Shown: piece after piece, positions 1 to 10,645 of the stretch
Position numbering within the stretch: the stretch's first letter is position 1
Layout: each line of letters opens with the position of its first letter
Assembly (NCBI GenBank): GCA_964017235.1
Contig: OZ024929.1
Location: 161,929,609-161,993,608 of the forward strand
Direction: 5' to 3'
Origin: Sabellastarte sp. h YS-2021
Taxonomy: Eukaryota > Annelida > Polychaeta > Sabellida > Sabellidae
DNA length: 64,000 bases
Made by a program: the position numbers and the translations under genes
The notes under the pieces: model-generated
Databases searched by the model: none
What the model was told of the DNA's origin: nothing
The model's input: only the letters and a program-made list of their open reading frames with translations

Positions 1-528
1 GCCCAGCCACAAGTAGACTTGTTTGCAATCCGGTTCAATCACAAACTTCCTCAGTTTGTATCACCGGTACAGGATCCGACAGCCTGAGCAGTGGACGCCC
101 TCAGTCTTCCATGGGAGAATTTGGACGTGTACGCCTTTCCGCCAGTCTCTCTGGTTCCCCAGGTGGTGGCCAAAATGATAGATCAGGGCTGTCGGAGGAT
201 GATTCTCATTACGCCAGGTTGGCCGAACATGCCCTGGTTTTGGGACCTGGTAAATTTGTCGGTTCAGATTCCCTTCACTCTTCCACTGGTAAAGGACCTG
301 GTGACTCAACCGTTCAACGGACTAGTTCACAGGAACCTCGGCAATCTGAATCTGCATGCTTGGCTCCTAGAGCCTCTGCCATCCACAAACAAGGTTTCTC
401 TAATGAGGTGGCAGAAAGAATTGAGGCTCCTCAGAGAGTCTCAACCAGAGCCGTATTCAAATCAAAGTGGGCCATTTTTGTTAAGTGGTGTGAGTCACAC
501 GAGGTGGACTTCAGGTCGCCCTCTGTGA
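1..528 (+). pseudogene. DIRS RT/RNase H C-terminal fragment
   Basis: Reading frame 1 from the first base gives the C-terminal part of a DIRS RNase H region: PQVDLFAIRFNHKLPQFVSP, then after a stop PWENLDVYAFPP and ITPGWPNMPWFWDLV, all typical of DIRS and Ngaro polyproteins. A TGA at 85-87 falls between DPTA and AVDALS, where relatives have tryptophan, so it is most simply a TGG to TGA change. The frame then stays open to 528 and overlaps the recombinase frame by about 400 bases. The N-terminal part lies outside the window. Confidence 0.8.
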
Positions 529-1436
529 ACCAAATTGCGGATTTTCTTTTGCATCTTTTCAAAGAGAGGAATCTGCAGCCCAGTACCATTGAAGGCTATC
601 GAACAGCCATTGCAGACATGGTGGGCAATGTCGAACTGAACATTAGCAAGGATGAAAATCTCACTCGTCTTCTGGACAGTTTTCATAGGGATAAGCCTAA
701 AGGAAGATGGGGTGTGACCTCGTGGAACCTATCTCTGGTACTCCACCAGTTAACTAAGGCTCCGTTTGAACCCTTGCGAAAGGCCTCTCTCAAACATTTG
801 ACCTTTAAAACAGTTTTTCTCCTAGCCCTGGGTTCAGGTAAAAGAAGAAGTGAAATCCATGCCTGGCTATACAGAAATATCAGACACCAAGAAAACTGGA
901 GTCAGGTCTCACTCTATCCTTCACCCAGTTTTCTCTCCAAAAATCAGCTAGCTCGGGATGGTCCGGCCTCTGTGGCTCCGGTGGTCATCCCGGCTTTGGC
1001 CCCTACTCTGGACAAGTCCCTGTCGGACGACAAGTCACTCTGTCCGGTGAGGGCCTTACGGTATTACTTAGACAGGACCAAGGACCTCAGAAAAGGAAAA
1101 GACTTGGTGTTCATGTCCTTCAGGAAGGGTTTTCAAAAGGACATTGTTCCTGCCACTATCTCTTCCTGGATTAAACAGACAGTGCTGTTGTGTTATCAGC
1201 TCTCAGACCAAACATCCCAAGATTTTCATCAAGTTAGAGCTCATGATGTTCGGGCCTTTGCAGCTTCTCAGGCTTTTCAGGGAGGGGTTTCACTGGAACA
1301 GATCCTCTCAGCCTGTCCTTGAAAAGCCCACAACACCTTTACCCAGTTCTATCTAAAGGACTTGGCTTGGGCAGATTCTGAGCTGTATCATTTGGGCCCC
1401 ATTGTGGCAGCCCAACAGATACAGGAGGGCAAGTAA
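111..1436 (+). pseudogene. DIRS tyrosine recombinase, interrupted by a TGA
   Basis: This frame encodes the DIRS integrase-like tyrosine recombinase. The first ~90 codons overlap the RNase H frame and may not be translated. The helical DNA-binding domain follows (KWAIFVKWCESH, NQIADFLLHLFKERN, TIEGYRTAIADMVG), then the catalytic domain. Expected active-site residues are visible: an Arg in GSGKRRSEIHAW (about residue 244) and the HxxR in RAHDVRAF (about residues 377-380). A TGA at 1320-1322 replaces what should be Trp in LSACP-stop-KAHNTF. In frame beyond it come HNTFTQFYL with the presumed nucleophile Tyr (codon 1350-1352) and a natural TAA at 1434-1436. A protein ending at 1320 would lack the catalytic Tyr and be inactive. 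Confidence 0.85.
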
Positions 1437-1849
1437 ACCAATCCTCCAGCTCTCTTTTGTACATATTGTAGACTCTGTAAAAAAAAAAAAAAACCTTCCA
1501 CTATCTTGCTCCTGGTCTGCCATGATCCAAAGTGGGTCCGGGAGTATTGGAAAGATAGTGTCATGGTTCCTGTTCTTCTTCCTCGATATCTCAGAACTCT
1601 CATTCCCCTAGGTCCTATGGTGCTCTCTAGCCGAGCCAGTACTAAGACCTATGTCCAGGGGGGGCAAGGGTGTTGTTCCTATACGTTGGCTAACTTAGCC
1701 ATTACCGGATCCACCCTTTATGTATCTCGAGTTCTTAGGAATCCCCCCCTTTTTATTCGGGCTACCCTCCATCCAATGGGTAGTCATTCTGCATCTGTCC
1801 ACTAGGTAAGATGTATTAACGCAATAAATTGGAAAATTTAATAAGTAAA

Positions 1850-2841
1850 CTAGAAATAGGACGCCCTGTTGATAGTAGGTGCGACATATGAATAGAAACA
1901 GGATAGCATAGAAGAACACACATTATCATGTGTAATGTCCACCCCATGAACCTTTTGCCAAAATTGTACAGTAGTCTTACAAGACCCTGTTTCATTTGTG
2001 AAATATATCAATGATGGTTAAATATTTATTAGTGTTATTAGTGTACATGTAAATTATTTCAGCTTCATGCCTTTTTGCATTGGTTGGGTCGAAAATTTTG
2101 ACGAAATCACTCTAGCTTGCACGGTTAAGAAGATAGAAGCAAATTTCTGTTTTTCTATTTTTGGAAAAAATTTGAAAATTCAAAATGGCCGCCATTTTTG
2201 GGAAGAGGAAAATTTTTTGAAAATTGCCAAGAGTACATTTCTTAGATACCCTGTGGGTCGAAAATTTTGACGAAATCGCTCTATCTCGCACGGTTAAGGA
2301 GATAGAAGCAAATTTGTGTTTTCCCATTTTTGGCAAAAATTTGAAAATTCAAAATGGCCGCCATTTTTGGGGACGGGAAAATATTTTGAAAACTGCAAAG
2401 AGTACATTCCTTAGATACCCTGTGGGTCGAAAATTTCGACGAAATCGCTCTATCTCGCACGGTTTAGGAGATATAAGCACATTTGCCTTTTTCAGTATTC
2501 AAAATAGCCAATTACTCATTTATTTAATTAATTACTCACTCATCTATGAAGCAATTACCCCCAAAAGCAATCCCATACAAGCTATTAACCCAATGAACCT
2601 CCATACCAAATTTCAGAAAGATAGGCTTAATAGCATTCCTTAAAATGTCTGGAAACCAAAGAGATACTCAAAAGTAGCAAAGTAGCTATTACTCAGTTAG
2701 CTATAGAGCTATCATCACCAAAAGCAATCCCATACAAGCTATTAACCCAATAAATCTGCATGCCAAATTTGGTAAAGATAGGATAAGAACTGTTGTCTAA
2801 AATGTCTGGATAATATGTCCACCCCCAGTGGGTGGACATAA
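1850..2841 (-). mobile_element. H1 element (pearl/HINE-like), short reverse copy
   Basis: Read on the - strand it starts TTATGTCCACCC with a short palindrome (2810-2841), then has a 5' segment containing repeated YAATAGCTAC-type words. About three ~165-bp monomers containing AAAATGGCGGCCATTTT follow. The 3' part has GGGGTGGACAT, which is the inverted 5' arm, a hairpin (ACACAT-GATA-ATGTGT) and the terminus TTTCTAG followed by T. It sits in AT-rich DIRS terminal sequence whose uninterrupted form is seen at 30376-30415, so both boundaries are defined to within about 2 bases and no long target duplication is present. Those terminal features match Helitron/Helentron-type non-autonomous elements. 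Confidence 0.75.
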
Positions 2842-3172
2842 TTAAATTTTTATAAGTTAATACCTTACCTAGTGGACAGGGGGATTCCCACCCTACCTTC
2901 CCCGCTAATCTATGCCTTAAAAAGGGGGGCATTCTAAGATAGGCAACAAAAAGAGGAAGAGCGCATGCGCAGTACACCGGCAGGTAGGCTACACAGCCAC
3001 CTGATGAATGAACAGGACACTACCGGTCCCGGCCAGAGCCCAGCTCAGGACGTTTTTTTCTAACGTTTGGCGAGACCGGCAGGGCGCCGGACAATTGCAT
3101 CTGTCCACTAGGTAAAGTATTAACTTATAAAAATTTAATTTACTTATTAAATTTTCCAATTTATGTTTTACA
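2842..3172. mobile_element. DIRS-related inverted terminal repeat segment
   Basis: A segment bounded by two inverted copies of a ~40-bp sequence: 2842-2879 (AATTTTTATAAGTTAATACC, then CTAGTGGACAG) and 3106-3150 (CTGTCCACTAGGTA and its continuation), with one or two mismatches. The same CTGTCCACTAGGTAA word ends the DIRS element at 1795-1810, so the three copies form inverted arrangements as expected for DIRS inverted terminal repeats and their internal complementary region, or for a small derivative using the same ends. The interior is GC-rich and has no coding potential. Confidence 0.45.
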
Positions 3173-3219
3173 GTCTGCACCCTAGCTAGGTAAAGCTAAA
3201 GTTTATATTTTATTGCTTC

Positions 3220-4165
3220 CAGATGGGCAGGCGGGCAGCGGGAAAAAGTTTGTCTAGGCTGTATCTCAAAAAACATACGGTGTAGGAAGTTGAAATGTGG
3301 TAGGGACACTGGTGGGGGGTGTAGGTGTGCAGCATCATGGTCTAACCTTGACTTGACCTTGCTGTAGTGACCTTGAGTTTGAAAATCTTGTCCGGGTTAT
3401 ATCTCAGGAACTGTTAGGCTGCAACATCATGGTGTGACCTTTATTTGACCTTGCTGTAGTGACCTTGACCTTTAAAATCTTGTCTTGGCTTCATCTCGGA
3501 AATTTGATAGAGACATCAGGTTGGGGGTTGCAGATGTGCAATGTCATAGGGTGACCTTGATTTGACCTTGCAATAGTGACCTTGAGTTTGAAAATATTGT
3601 TCGGGTTATATCTCAGAAACTGTAAGATGTAGGAAGTGGAAAGTTGGTAGGGACATTGATTGGGGGTATGGGTGTGTAACATCATCGCGGGACCTTAATT
3701 TGACCATGTTACAGTCACCTTGACCTTTAAAATCTTGTCTTGGCCAGATATCAGAAACTGTAAGTTGTAGAAGGTTGATTCTTTGATGGGTCATTGGTTG
3801 GGGTGTGTAGGTATGCTAAGTCAAGGTGTGATCTTTAACCTTGGCCCTGCCAAATTGTGTTCACCTGCCATAATTGAGACATATTTCTCTTTTGACAAAG
3901 ATATATGGATTGCTGTAACTGATTAATATTAAATGTACTTTTACTTACTTGTGCCATTTCTGTTGATAGTTCTACTTCAGTTAATAAATTTTACAGCTTC
4001 ATAATATACAGACATTTCCTCTCTCATTATTTGTCTTTACCAACATTATTATGACCTTTACATAATTGACATTGTTTGCTGTGAAAGTCTCCTCATCTTT
4101 GTGCTGTTTCATGTCTATGTCTCATGGTGTCAAAAACTATTTCCCCGGGTATCTCAGATGCCAAT
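3220..4165 (+). mobile_element. H5 element, 5'-truncated copy
   Basis: It begins at the GC-rich patch GATGGGCAGGCGGGCAGCGG without the usual 5' palindrome. About four ~145-bp units follow, each with a 'tatctcaGAAACtgTAAG' phrase, 'GGTAGGGACATTGG' and clusters of TGACCTTG. The 3' part (about 4100-4165) is a decayed form of the H5 end seen at 9060-9140 and 20930-20999: TCTCATGGTGT, CTATTTCCCC and ATCTCAGATGC. Confidence 0.65.
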
Positions 4166-6762
4166 TTTCATGTGTATAAATGACAGCTGACTTTTACTGA
4201 TTATGACACAGCCGATCTGAAAAACGGATAATAAGTTGCAGTATACTCTGGTTTTGAATTTCAGACAGCAGCAGGTACTTCAGGAAATCAGCCGTAATCT
4301 CCCCCTGCTGCCACTAGAAATATTCAAAGTCATCAGATGCTTGTATCCTGATGTTTTCCTGAATATCAATTTATGTCCTACACTTTAATCAGATCATTCA
4401 TAAAGTTATCTGGTTTATCAATCAGGCAATTATTAGTATAAAGAATAATACTGTGATGAAACTGATGAATTAATGAAAAAGTTCTTATTCAATGTCTCGT
4501 ATGTACGCACATTACAGCCATGTTGTTTTTTTGGTACCTGCTCTTTACCCCAGGACTGTCAAAAGGTAATATTCATTCCAAAGTTTATTACTTAATCAGA
4601 ACAAGCATTTACTGATATATGTTATATTAACATGCCAGAACTGTGTCTAAAAAATGTTCTGATGGAAATTTGACACTACAATTTTAAGATTACAGCAAAT
4701 GGGTACCTGGCAATTGGAAAAATGATTTTTATAGTCATTTTTAGCTTTGTAAGTTTTGTTTATTGTTAATTCAATCTTAAGTGAGATATATTGCCATTCT
4801 GTGATACTTACAAATGAACACATGTTAGATATGTAGTGAAATTCTTAAACTATATTTCTTTAATAAAGAACATTCATTATTGGTTAATAAAGATATAATC
4901 TAAAATCTTTAAGGTGTCTTTCTTTCATACAGAATAGCCATTTTGTTGGTTATTCTGTATAAATTTACAGTACCCTGGAAATGCTTAATATTAAAGTTGA
5001 GGAAAATCATAAATCTTTTAGACACCTATCACTTTGAGAATTAAGGATGTATACAATTGAACTGTTTCAAGTGTAAGTTATATGGATGTTGTTTTTGCTC
5101 CCATATCAAAATACACACTATATAAGATGCTCTGCATCCTTCATTGTGATCCTGACACACTTCAATTTAAATTTTGTCTTTTTGGTCTGAGGTTGTACAT
5201 GCGTCTTATCCAAAATGGCCATATTCCATTAAAGTTTACATAGGTTTGAATTTTCAAATAGATTTCACTCCATAACAGAAGGGTTCATTTCAAGTTTTTC
5301 ACACAACTAACACTGGGAAACATATCTCTGTTCTACGCTAATTTTGGCTCTTACATTGTAACATGGAGAAAGTATTAACATGATGTTTGCCAACTTTTTT
5401 CAGAAGTATTCCTGTTGAATGTTGATCAAACTTTTTTTTTCCTCTTTTACTCCCAATAGCAATTCTCATAAGCTGTTTTAACTTTTAATATTTAAATACT
5501 GTTTTATCTCTGTCGACTTTTCTGTTACTAGCCCTTATCAGCTTTCCGTCCAGTGTTTCAAGAATTAAGCTGGACAAAAAGGTGAGAAGGAAATGGAACT
5601 AGTCTATTCAGTGAACTCGCTAATTTCTTTTCCATACAATCTCTTTCCCTGTTTCTGGCACCCTGGATACCTAAAGGTATACCTTGCTTAGTATTATATT
5701 TCTTTTCATGTTTCCCTGAAGAATCCAAAACTTTCAATGATAATATGAACATATATTCTTTTATTAACATTGTATATTACTTCACTAACACTTGAGTTAG
5801 AAATAATTATTTCGATATGTATCCATACTGCTGGTAGACATGTAATTTGCCCTTATCAGCCATCCGTCCTAAAATTTAGAAGTACTTAGGATGAAGTGAT
5901 GTTAAGGCCAAAAAACACGATCATAACTAATGTAACACATTCTTCTAAAGATGAATTTTAGGATTGTTGAGTCATATTTTGTTCACCAATGATAATTGGA
6001 TTCCATTTTATCTCACATAAAATACCATCATATCCTCACAAAATCTTAGCTGCACTCCACATGCTTGATGCTTCATGTTGCACCTTTTAGAAATCATTTG
6101 TAAAGCACAAATCTCCATGGATGAAGTACATGACATACATGGAATGGTGCACCAATTACACTGAGAAGTTTTCACTGACTACAGCAATTTATATGCTCTT
6201 CATCTCCATTCAATTTGCTGGAAACCTGCAACATCTTTGTTTTTCTCTCTGATAAGTATAATTGTTTGCAAGTACATTCTTGACCTAGTCAGACTTCATA
6301 ATATCTGAAACCATGGTACAGCTGTTTATTATTTATAAATATCTCGCAGTTTCATTCAGATTTAATGCACCATATTAACCAAGAAATTTCTAAATCAGGG
6401 AATCATTATAAAATTGTGTCAGTAACTAGCCAATTTTTTTAACAACCGAAAATGTGATTTCTCAAAAATATATAAGGGATTAAATCCAAAAGATGAACAT
6501 AAAGATTCAAATAAGAAATAAAAAACACCAGATGATAGGTTGCAGTAAGAGCCTCTTTAATTTTAAACAACTTGAGTAAAGATAAAACTGTGCCAAGATT
6601 AGTTTAATTTAGACCAAAATCAGTTTTCAGGCTTACTCTCAATTGTACGAAACAACTTACTATATATCTTGAAACACAACACTTTACAAAACTTAATGAA
6701 TAGAAACCAAACATATACATATCTTTTTTTTTGACTGTGCTGAGTTGGTTACTCATAACTGG
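4166..6762. other. AT-rich intergenic stretch, no gene seen
   Basis: I find no credible coding sequence, RNA gene or element ends here. The only repetition I noticed is GCCCTTATCAGC followed by a CCGTCC word, at about 5531 and again at about 5851. The one ORF (5558-5770, - strand) has no recognisable similarity and no supporting context. Confidence 0.6.
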
Positions 6763-6920
6763 TTATAACCCCACAGCCCTTGTTTTTACCCATGGTGTCC
6801 GGATGGGCGGGCGGGCGATGGGGAAAAAGTTTGTCCGGCCTGTATCTCAGAAACCATAAGGTGTAGGAAGTTGATACTTGGTAGGGACACTGGTTAGGGG
6901 GTGTAGGTGTGCAACATCAT

Positions 6921-7473
6921 CAGAGATGTTGCCAGACTGCGCGACTGCGAGAATCTGGCAATTTTTTTTATATCTATCGTGATTTCGAAACTACAGTGCG
7001 GTATATTAGAGGTTTACTACACGCAAATGCAACATACACTTAACATACACTAAATATTTGCTGTATCATCGCTAGATGACAGGAAGAGTTGTCAATGCGC
7101 ATGTGTGAACTCAACTGTAAGGAATTTTTCTATTGGTCGAGACATGACCCCTTTCTAATTCTCGTCCAATCAGAATCGAGCACACAGACGTCTTCGGTAG
7201 CAGACAAAAATATTGTGGTTATATGGTAGGTGTTTAAAGGATAAATATGGATGCAAACGAAATTAAAATTAATCGAAAGAGACGTTTAGGTAATACAATA
7301 AATACGTCCATTAATGATCTAATCAAACCCAACGTGTGCAACACAGATGGAAACAATAATGCTAGCAGTTCAGTAATCAGTAATCCCCCTTTTTATTTAT
7401 TTTTGAAATCCCCCCTTTTTTTAGACCAAGGGGGGAATTCCCCCCCTTTCATCAAAAGCTGGCAACATCTCTG
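6921..7473 (+). mobile_element. DNA transposon derivative with 15-bp TIRs and 6-bp TSD
   Basis: Perfect 15-bp terminal inverted repeats CAGAGATGTTGCCAG and CTGGCAACATCTCTG bound a 553-bp insert in the middle of an H5 tandem unit. It is flanked by CATCAT at 6915-6920 and 7474-7479; uninterrupted units read CAACATCATGGTGTG, which confirms a 6-bp target duplication. Inside, an ATG at 7247 opens a 79-codon frame with a basic start (MDANEIKINRKRRLG). It could be the remnant N-terminus of a transposase fused by internal deletion to the other end. CAGAG ends resemble hAT ends, but hAT normally makes 8-bp duplications, so the superfamily is uncertain. Confidence 0.75.
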
Positions 7474-7479
7474 CATCAT

Positions 7480-8690
7480 GGTGTGACCTTGATTTGACCT
7501 TTGACCTTGCCGTAGTGATCTGGACCTATAAAATCTTGTCCGAGCTATATCTCGGAAACCGTAAGGTGTAGAAAGTTGATATTTGGTAGGGACATTGGTA
7601 AGGCGGTGTAGGTGTGCAACGTCATGGGGTGACCTTGATTTGACCTTGCCGTAGTGACCTTGACCTATAAAATCTGGTCCAGGTTATATCTCGAAAACCG
7701 TAATGTGTAGGAAGTTGATACTTGGTAGGGACATTGGCTTGGGTGTGTAGATGTAAAACGTCTGTGTAACCTTGATTTGACCTTGCCATATTGACCTTGA
7801 CCTATAATGCCTTGTCCAGGCTATATTTCGGAAACCATAAGATGTAGGAAGTTGATATTTGGTAGGGACATTGGTCGGGGGTGTAGGTTTGCAACGTAAT
7901 TGTGTGACCTGGAATTGACCTTTGACCTTGCTGTAGTGACCTTGACCTATAAAATCTTGTCCGGGCTATATCTCAGTAACCGTAAGGTGTAGGAAGTTGA
8001 TACTTGGTAGGGACATTAGTTAGAGGGTGTAGGTGTGTAACGTCATGGTGTGACCTTGATTTGACCTTGACCTATAATATAAAATCTTGTCCAGGCTATA
8101 TCTCGGAAACTGTAAGGTGAAGGAAGTTGATACTTGGTCAGGACATTGGTTAGGGGGTGTAGGTGTGCAACGTCATGGTGTGACCTTGATTTGACCTAGC
8201 CATAGTGACCTTGACCTATAAAATCTTGTCCGGGCTATATCTCGGTAACCGTAAGGTGTAGGAAGTTTATATTTAGTAGGGACATTGGTTAGGCGGTGTA
8301 GGTGTGCAATGTCATGGGGTGACCTTGATTTGACCTTGCCGTAGTGACCTTGACCTATAAAATCTGGTCCAGGCTATATCTTGGAAACCGTAAGGTGCAG
8401 GAAGTTGATACTTGGTAGGGACATTGGCTAGGGTGTGTAGATGTAAAATGTCATGGTGTGCCCTTGATTTGACCTTGTCGTAGTAACCTTAACCTATAAT
8501 GCCTTGTCCCGGCTATATTTCGGAAACCAGGGTGTGTAGATGTAAAATGTCATGGTGTGACCTTCATTTGACCTTGTCCCGGCTATATTTCGGAAACCAT
8601 AAGTTGTAGGAAGTTGATATTTGGTAAGGACATTGGTCGGGAGTTATAGGTGTGCAACGTCATGGTGTGACCTGGATTTGACCTTTCATC
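7480..8690 (+). repeat. ~145-bp tandem array dense in nuclear-receptor-like half-sites
   Basis: About eight diverged units of ~145 bp. Each has three AGGTCA-type half-sites (as TGACCT) within about 40 bases, usually written TGACCTTGATTTGACCTTG, a short spacer, and TGACCTTGACCT. The rest of the unit is AAATCTTGTCC, 'GCTATATCTCGGAAACCGTAA', GTGTAGGAAGTTGATA and TTGGTAGGGACATTGG. Related arrays lie at 3230-3860 and 19430-20090. Confidence 0.85.
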
Positions 8691-9140
8691 TTGCATCTCT
8701 GATGCTATGTTAACTCTCTACAGGGATATGTGACACTATTTTATCTCTCTTATATCTTTTTACTTTAATCTTGGTTGTTGCACCTTTGGGTGTCTTTTGA
8801 TATAGATTATGCACTGTTAAAGTTATATCAAAATTCTAAGTTTGCAACTTCCCATTGTAACAGATGGTATTGCATCAAGTGAGTCACAGGTTTGCCCCAA
8901 CTCCACATATAAGCATGTATTACCACATCTGTATATATGGGTAATATTCAAAACATTCAAACCATAATTCGACCCACATAATTGTGATATTTTCATTGAC
9001 AGCTATTCTCGAGTTAAGAAATTATACAGCTTCATAACTTTTAGTTTACTGAATTGTTTTGTTTTAATACTTCTGTATCTCATGGTGTTGAAAAATATTT
9101 CCCCAGGTTGTGGGGTACGTGCATCTCTGATGCTATTTTT

Positions 9141-9504
9141 AACAAATTTGGTTGGACAGGTCAGTATATCCTTCATGGATACCATATTTCAACAATCTAT
9201 CTCTACTGTATCACTGACTGTTTTATCACAAACCAGAAATAGAAAGAACATCAACTTTCTTTAATATAGAAGCATTTGCCCATGACCTCCAACAAAAGTA
9301 ATATACTGTGGGAGTTCACTGGTAGGCGTTCATGGGAGTGCCAGTATTGGTCCTAAGGGTGCACTTAAACTGGAGTGCCTCGATCAGGATTTATGTGAAA
9401 CGTCAGAAAAATTATGTATATTAAAGGACCCTTAAAGGCAAGACATGCCTTTCAGCAAAAATAAATAGAAACTGACCTTGATCAGTGACAGAAATCCACT
9501 GTTA
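9141..9504. other. No feature recognised
   Basis: AT-rich sequence immediately downstream of the H5 3' end. I see no coding potential, element ends or strong repeat. Confidence 0.5.
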
Positions 9505-9738
9505 CTGTCTTGCTACCAATTATCACCTTGTAACAATTATCGCCAGACAGAATTCAAATAGATATAACTTCACCAAAGTAGCATCCCAAGTCTACCAAAT
9601 AAGGTAAAACTATTTCCAAAGTGAATGGAACAAATACACAACAAAAAGCTTTCAAAATATATGACCATTACTGAAATATGAACGTTTTATATTCTGGTGG
9701 CGATAATTGGTAGCCGGTGATAATTGGTAGCAAAGCAG
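9505..9738. mobile_element. MITE with ~45-bp TIRs, TA target duplication
   Basis: Long imperfect terminal inverted repeats: left CTGTCTTGCTACCAATTATC, right its inverted form ending in TTGGTAGCAAAGCAG. They are flanked by TA at 9503-9504 and 9739-9740. Each arm contains two copies of the ACCAATTATC / CAATTATCGCC word. Length is 234 bp with no coding capacity. TA duplication and CTG-starting ends suggest a Tc1/mariner-related MITE, as inference. Confidence 0.7.
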
Positions 9739-9991
9739 TAGAATGATTAAATAAACTGAAAAAGTATTTTTCATTAGTTTCATAAAATCGTCCCCCTAGA
9801 ATTTTTAGTCCCTCCCCACATTTTGTGCAGTGATGCACTTTTTAAAATTCCTAGAATCAACTCAGTGGGATTTCCAGGCAAACATTTTAAAGTACAATAT
9901 GCAAACTAGAAAATATGAGGTCTTGGTCGAAACGTCTCTGAATACATAAAATTTGGGTGAAAATAGGGGTCAAACTGTCTTTCAAGAAGAA

Positions 9992-10143
9992 GTCAAAGTT
10001 GGGGTTTTACATCCCGTTCAACAGCCAGGGTCATATTGGGACAGGTCTTCAGCATTGTCACTTGTGGGAGTTGAACGCAGACAGAGGTGACAATCTGTGA
10101 TTAGATGCCAAGCTTGCTAATCACTAGGCCACCGACGACCTCT
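9992..10143 (-). mobile_element. tRNA-derived SINE, family 1
   Basis: On the - strand the element starts GAGGTCGTCGGTGGCCTAGTG, an A-box-like tRNA head. It continues with a serine/leucine-like TTAGCAAGCTTGGCATCTAATCAC region and a B-box-like GTTCAACTCCC, then GTCCCAATATGACCCTGGCT. It ends with GTTGAACGGGATGTAAAACC and CCCAACTTTG. The same element occurs at 13335-13485, 15000-15115 and 54987-55140. Confidence 0.75.
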
Positions 10144-10187
10144 TTCAAGGTTGAAACATCTGGATACCAGAATTTGAATTTATTGGG

Positions 10188-10222
10188 GTGACAGACTTCA
10201 CTTCCTGAGCGGTACAGTAGTG
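10188..10222. repeat. Solo MITE terminal repeat
   Basis: GGGGTGACAGACTTCAC followed by CTGAGCGGTACAGTA matches the inverted end of the MITE at 10646-10863. No partner end is visible nearby, so this is probably a solo or truncated end. Confidence 0.4.
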
Positions 10223-10411
10223 GCATTCTACAAGTGAACGTCCACCTTGTGTTTCTTTGATATTGGGTGTTCACTGGTACTTAAGTTTGCAGTAAAAAAT
10301 TGGCTGATAAAATCATAATAGGGATATTTTATCAAAATACATACTACTTAGAAACAAATATAAGCAAATTTAAAATCATTTGATAGCTTTGTTCAACAAT
10401 ATAACCTACTG

Positions 10412-10643
10412 TATTTATTTATTTGGGGTTTTACGTCGCTTTCAACACTGCACAGGTCATATCACGACGGATAGTTGGAAGGGCAGAGGAAACCAGTACA
10501 TGCAGTTTGTCAGGGTTCTGTACTGTAAACTGCAAACCAACGGCAAGCACCTACCAGCTTTCCCACTTGAGGCCGTGCCGGGAACCGAACCCCGGCCTCA
10601 GAGGTGGGAGGCAAGAGTGTTACCACTATGCCACCGTGGCCCC
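10412..10643 (-). mobile_element. tRNA-derived SINE, family 2
   Basis: On the - strand the tRNA-like head reads GGGGCCACGGTGGCATAGTG (A box) and GGGGTTCGGTTCCCGGC (B box). A body with GTTTGCAGTTTACAGTACAG and CTGGTTTCCTCTGCCC follows, then the tail GTTGAAAGCGACGTAAAACC and AAATAAATA. The copy at 13034-13262 is the same family. The two short ORFs across this stretch are shadows of the SINE. Confidence 0.8.
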
Positions 10644-10645
10644 TA

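Larger units (their letters stand above)
1..1849 (+). mobile_element. DIRS-type tyrosine-recombinase retrotransposon, 3' part
   Basis: This is the 3' portion of a DIRS-like element that continues beyond the left window edge. The end of a reverse transcriptase/RNase H frame overlaps a tyrosine recombinase frame, the gene order known for DIRS elements. The non-coding tail runs to 1849 and ends in the motif CTGTCCACTAGGTAA plus AT-rich sequence, where a Helitron-like element (1850-2841) is inserted. Both coding frames carry stop codons, so the copy is dead. Confidence 0.85.
6763..9140 (+). mobile_element. H5 element carrying a TGACCTTGA tandem array
   Basis: The 5' end is TTATAACCCCACAGCCCTTG, followed by CCATGGTGTCCGGATGGGCG and a GC-rich patch. 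The core consists of tandem ~145-bp units. The 3' part (from ~8700) is shared with the copy ending at 20999 and holds GGTTGTGGGGTA, the inverted form of the 5' TACCCCACAGCC arm, then the hairpin GCATC-TCT-GATGC and a run of T. No CTAG terminus is visible. Unit one is split by the transposon at 6921-7473. Confidence 0.7.

Noticed and set aside
1502-1805. Short ORFs after the DIRS recombinase
   Set aside because: They are in the element's 3' non-coding tail and share no similarity with DIRS proteins.
5558-5770. 70-codon ORF on the - strand
   Set aside because: No similarity recognised and no neighbouring gene signals.
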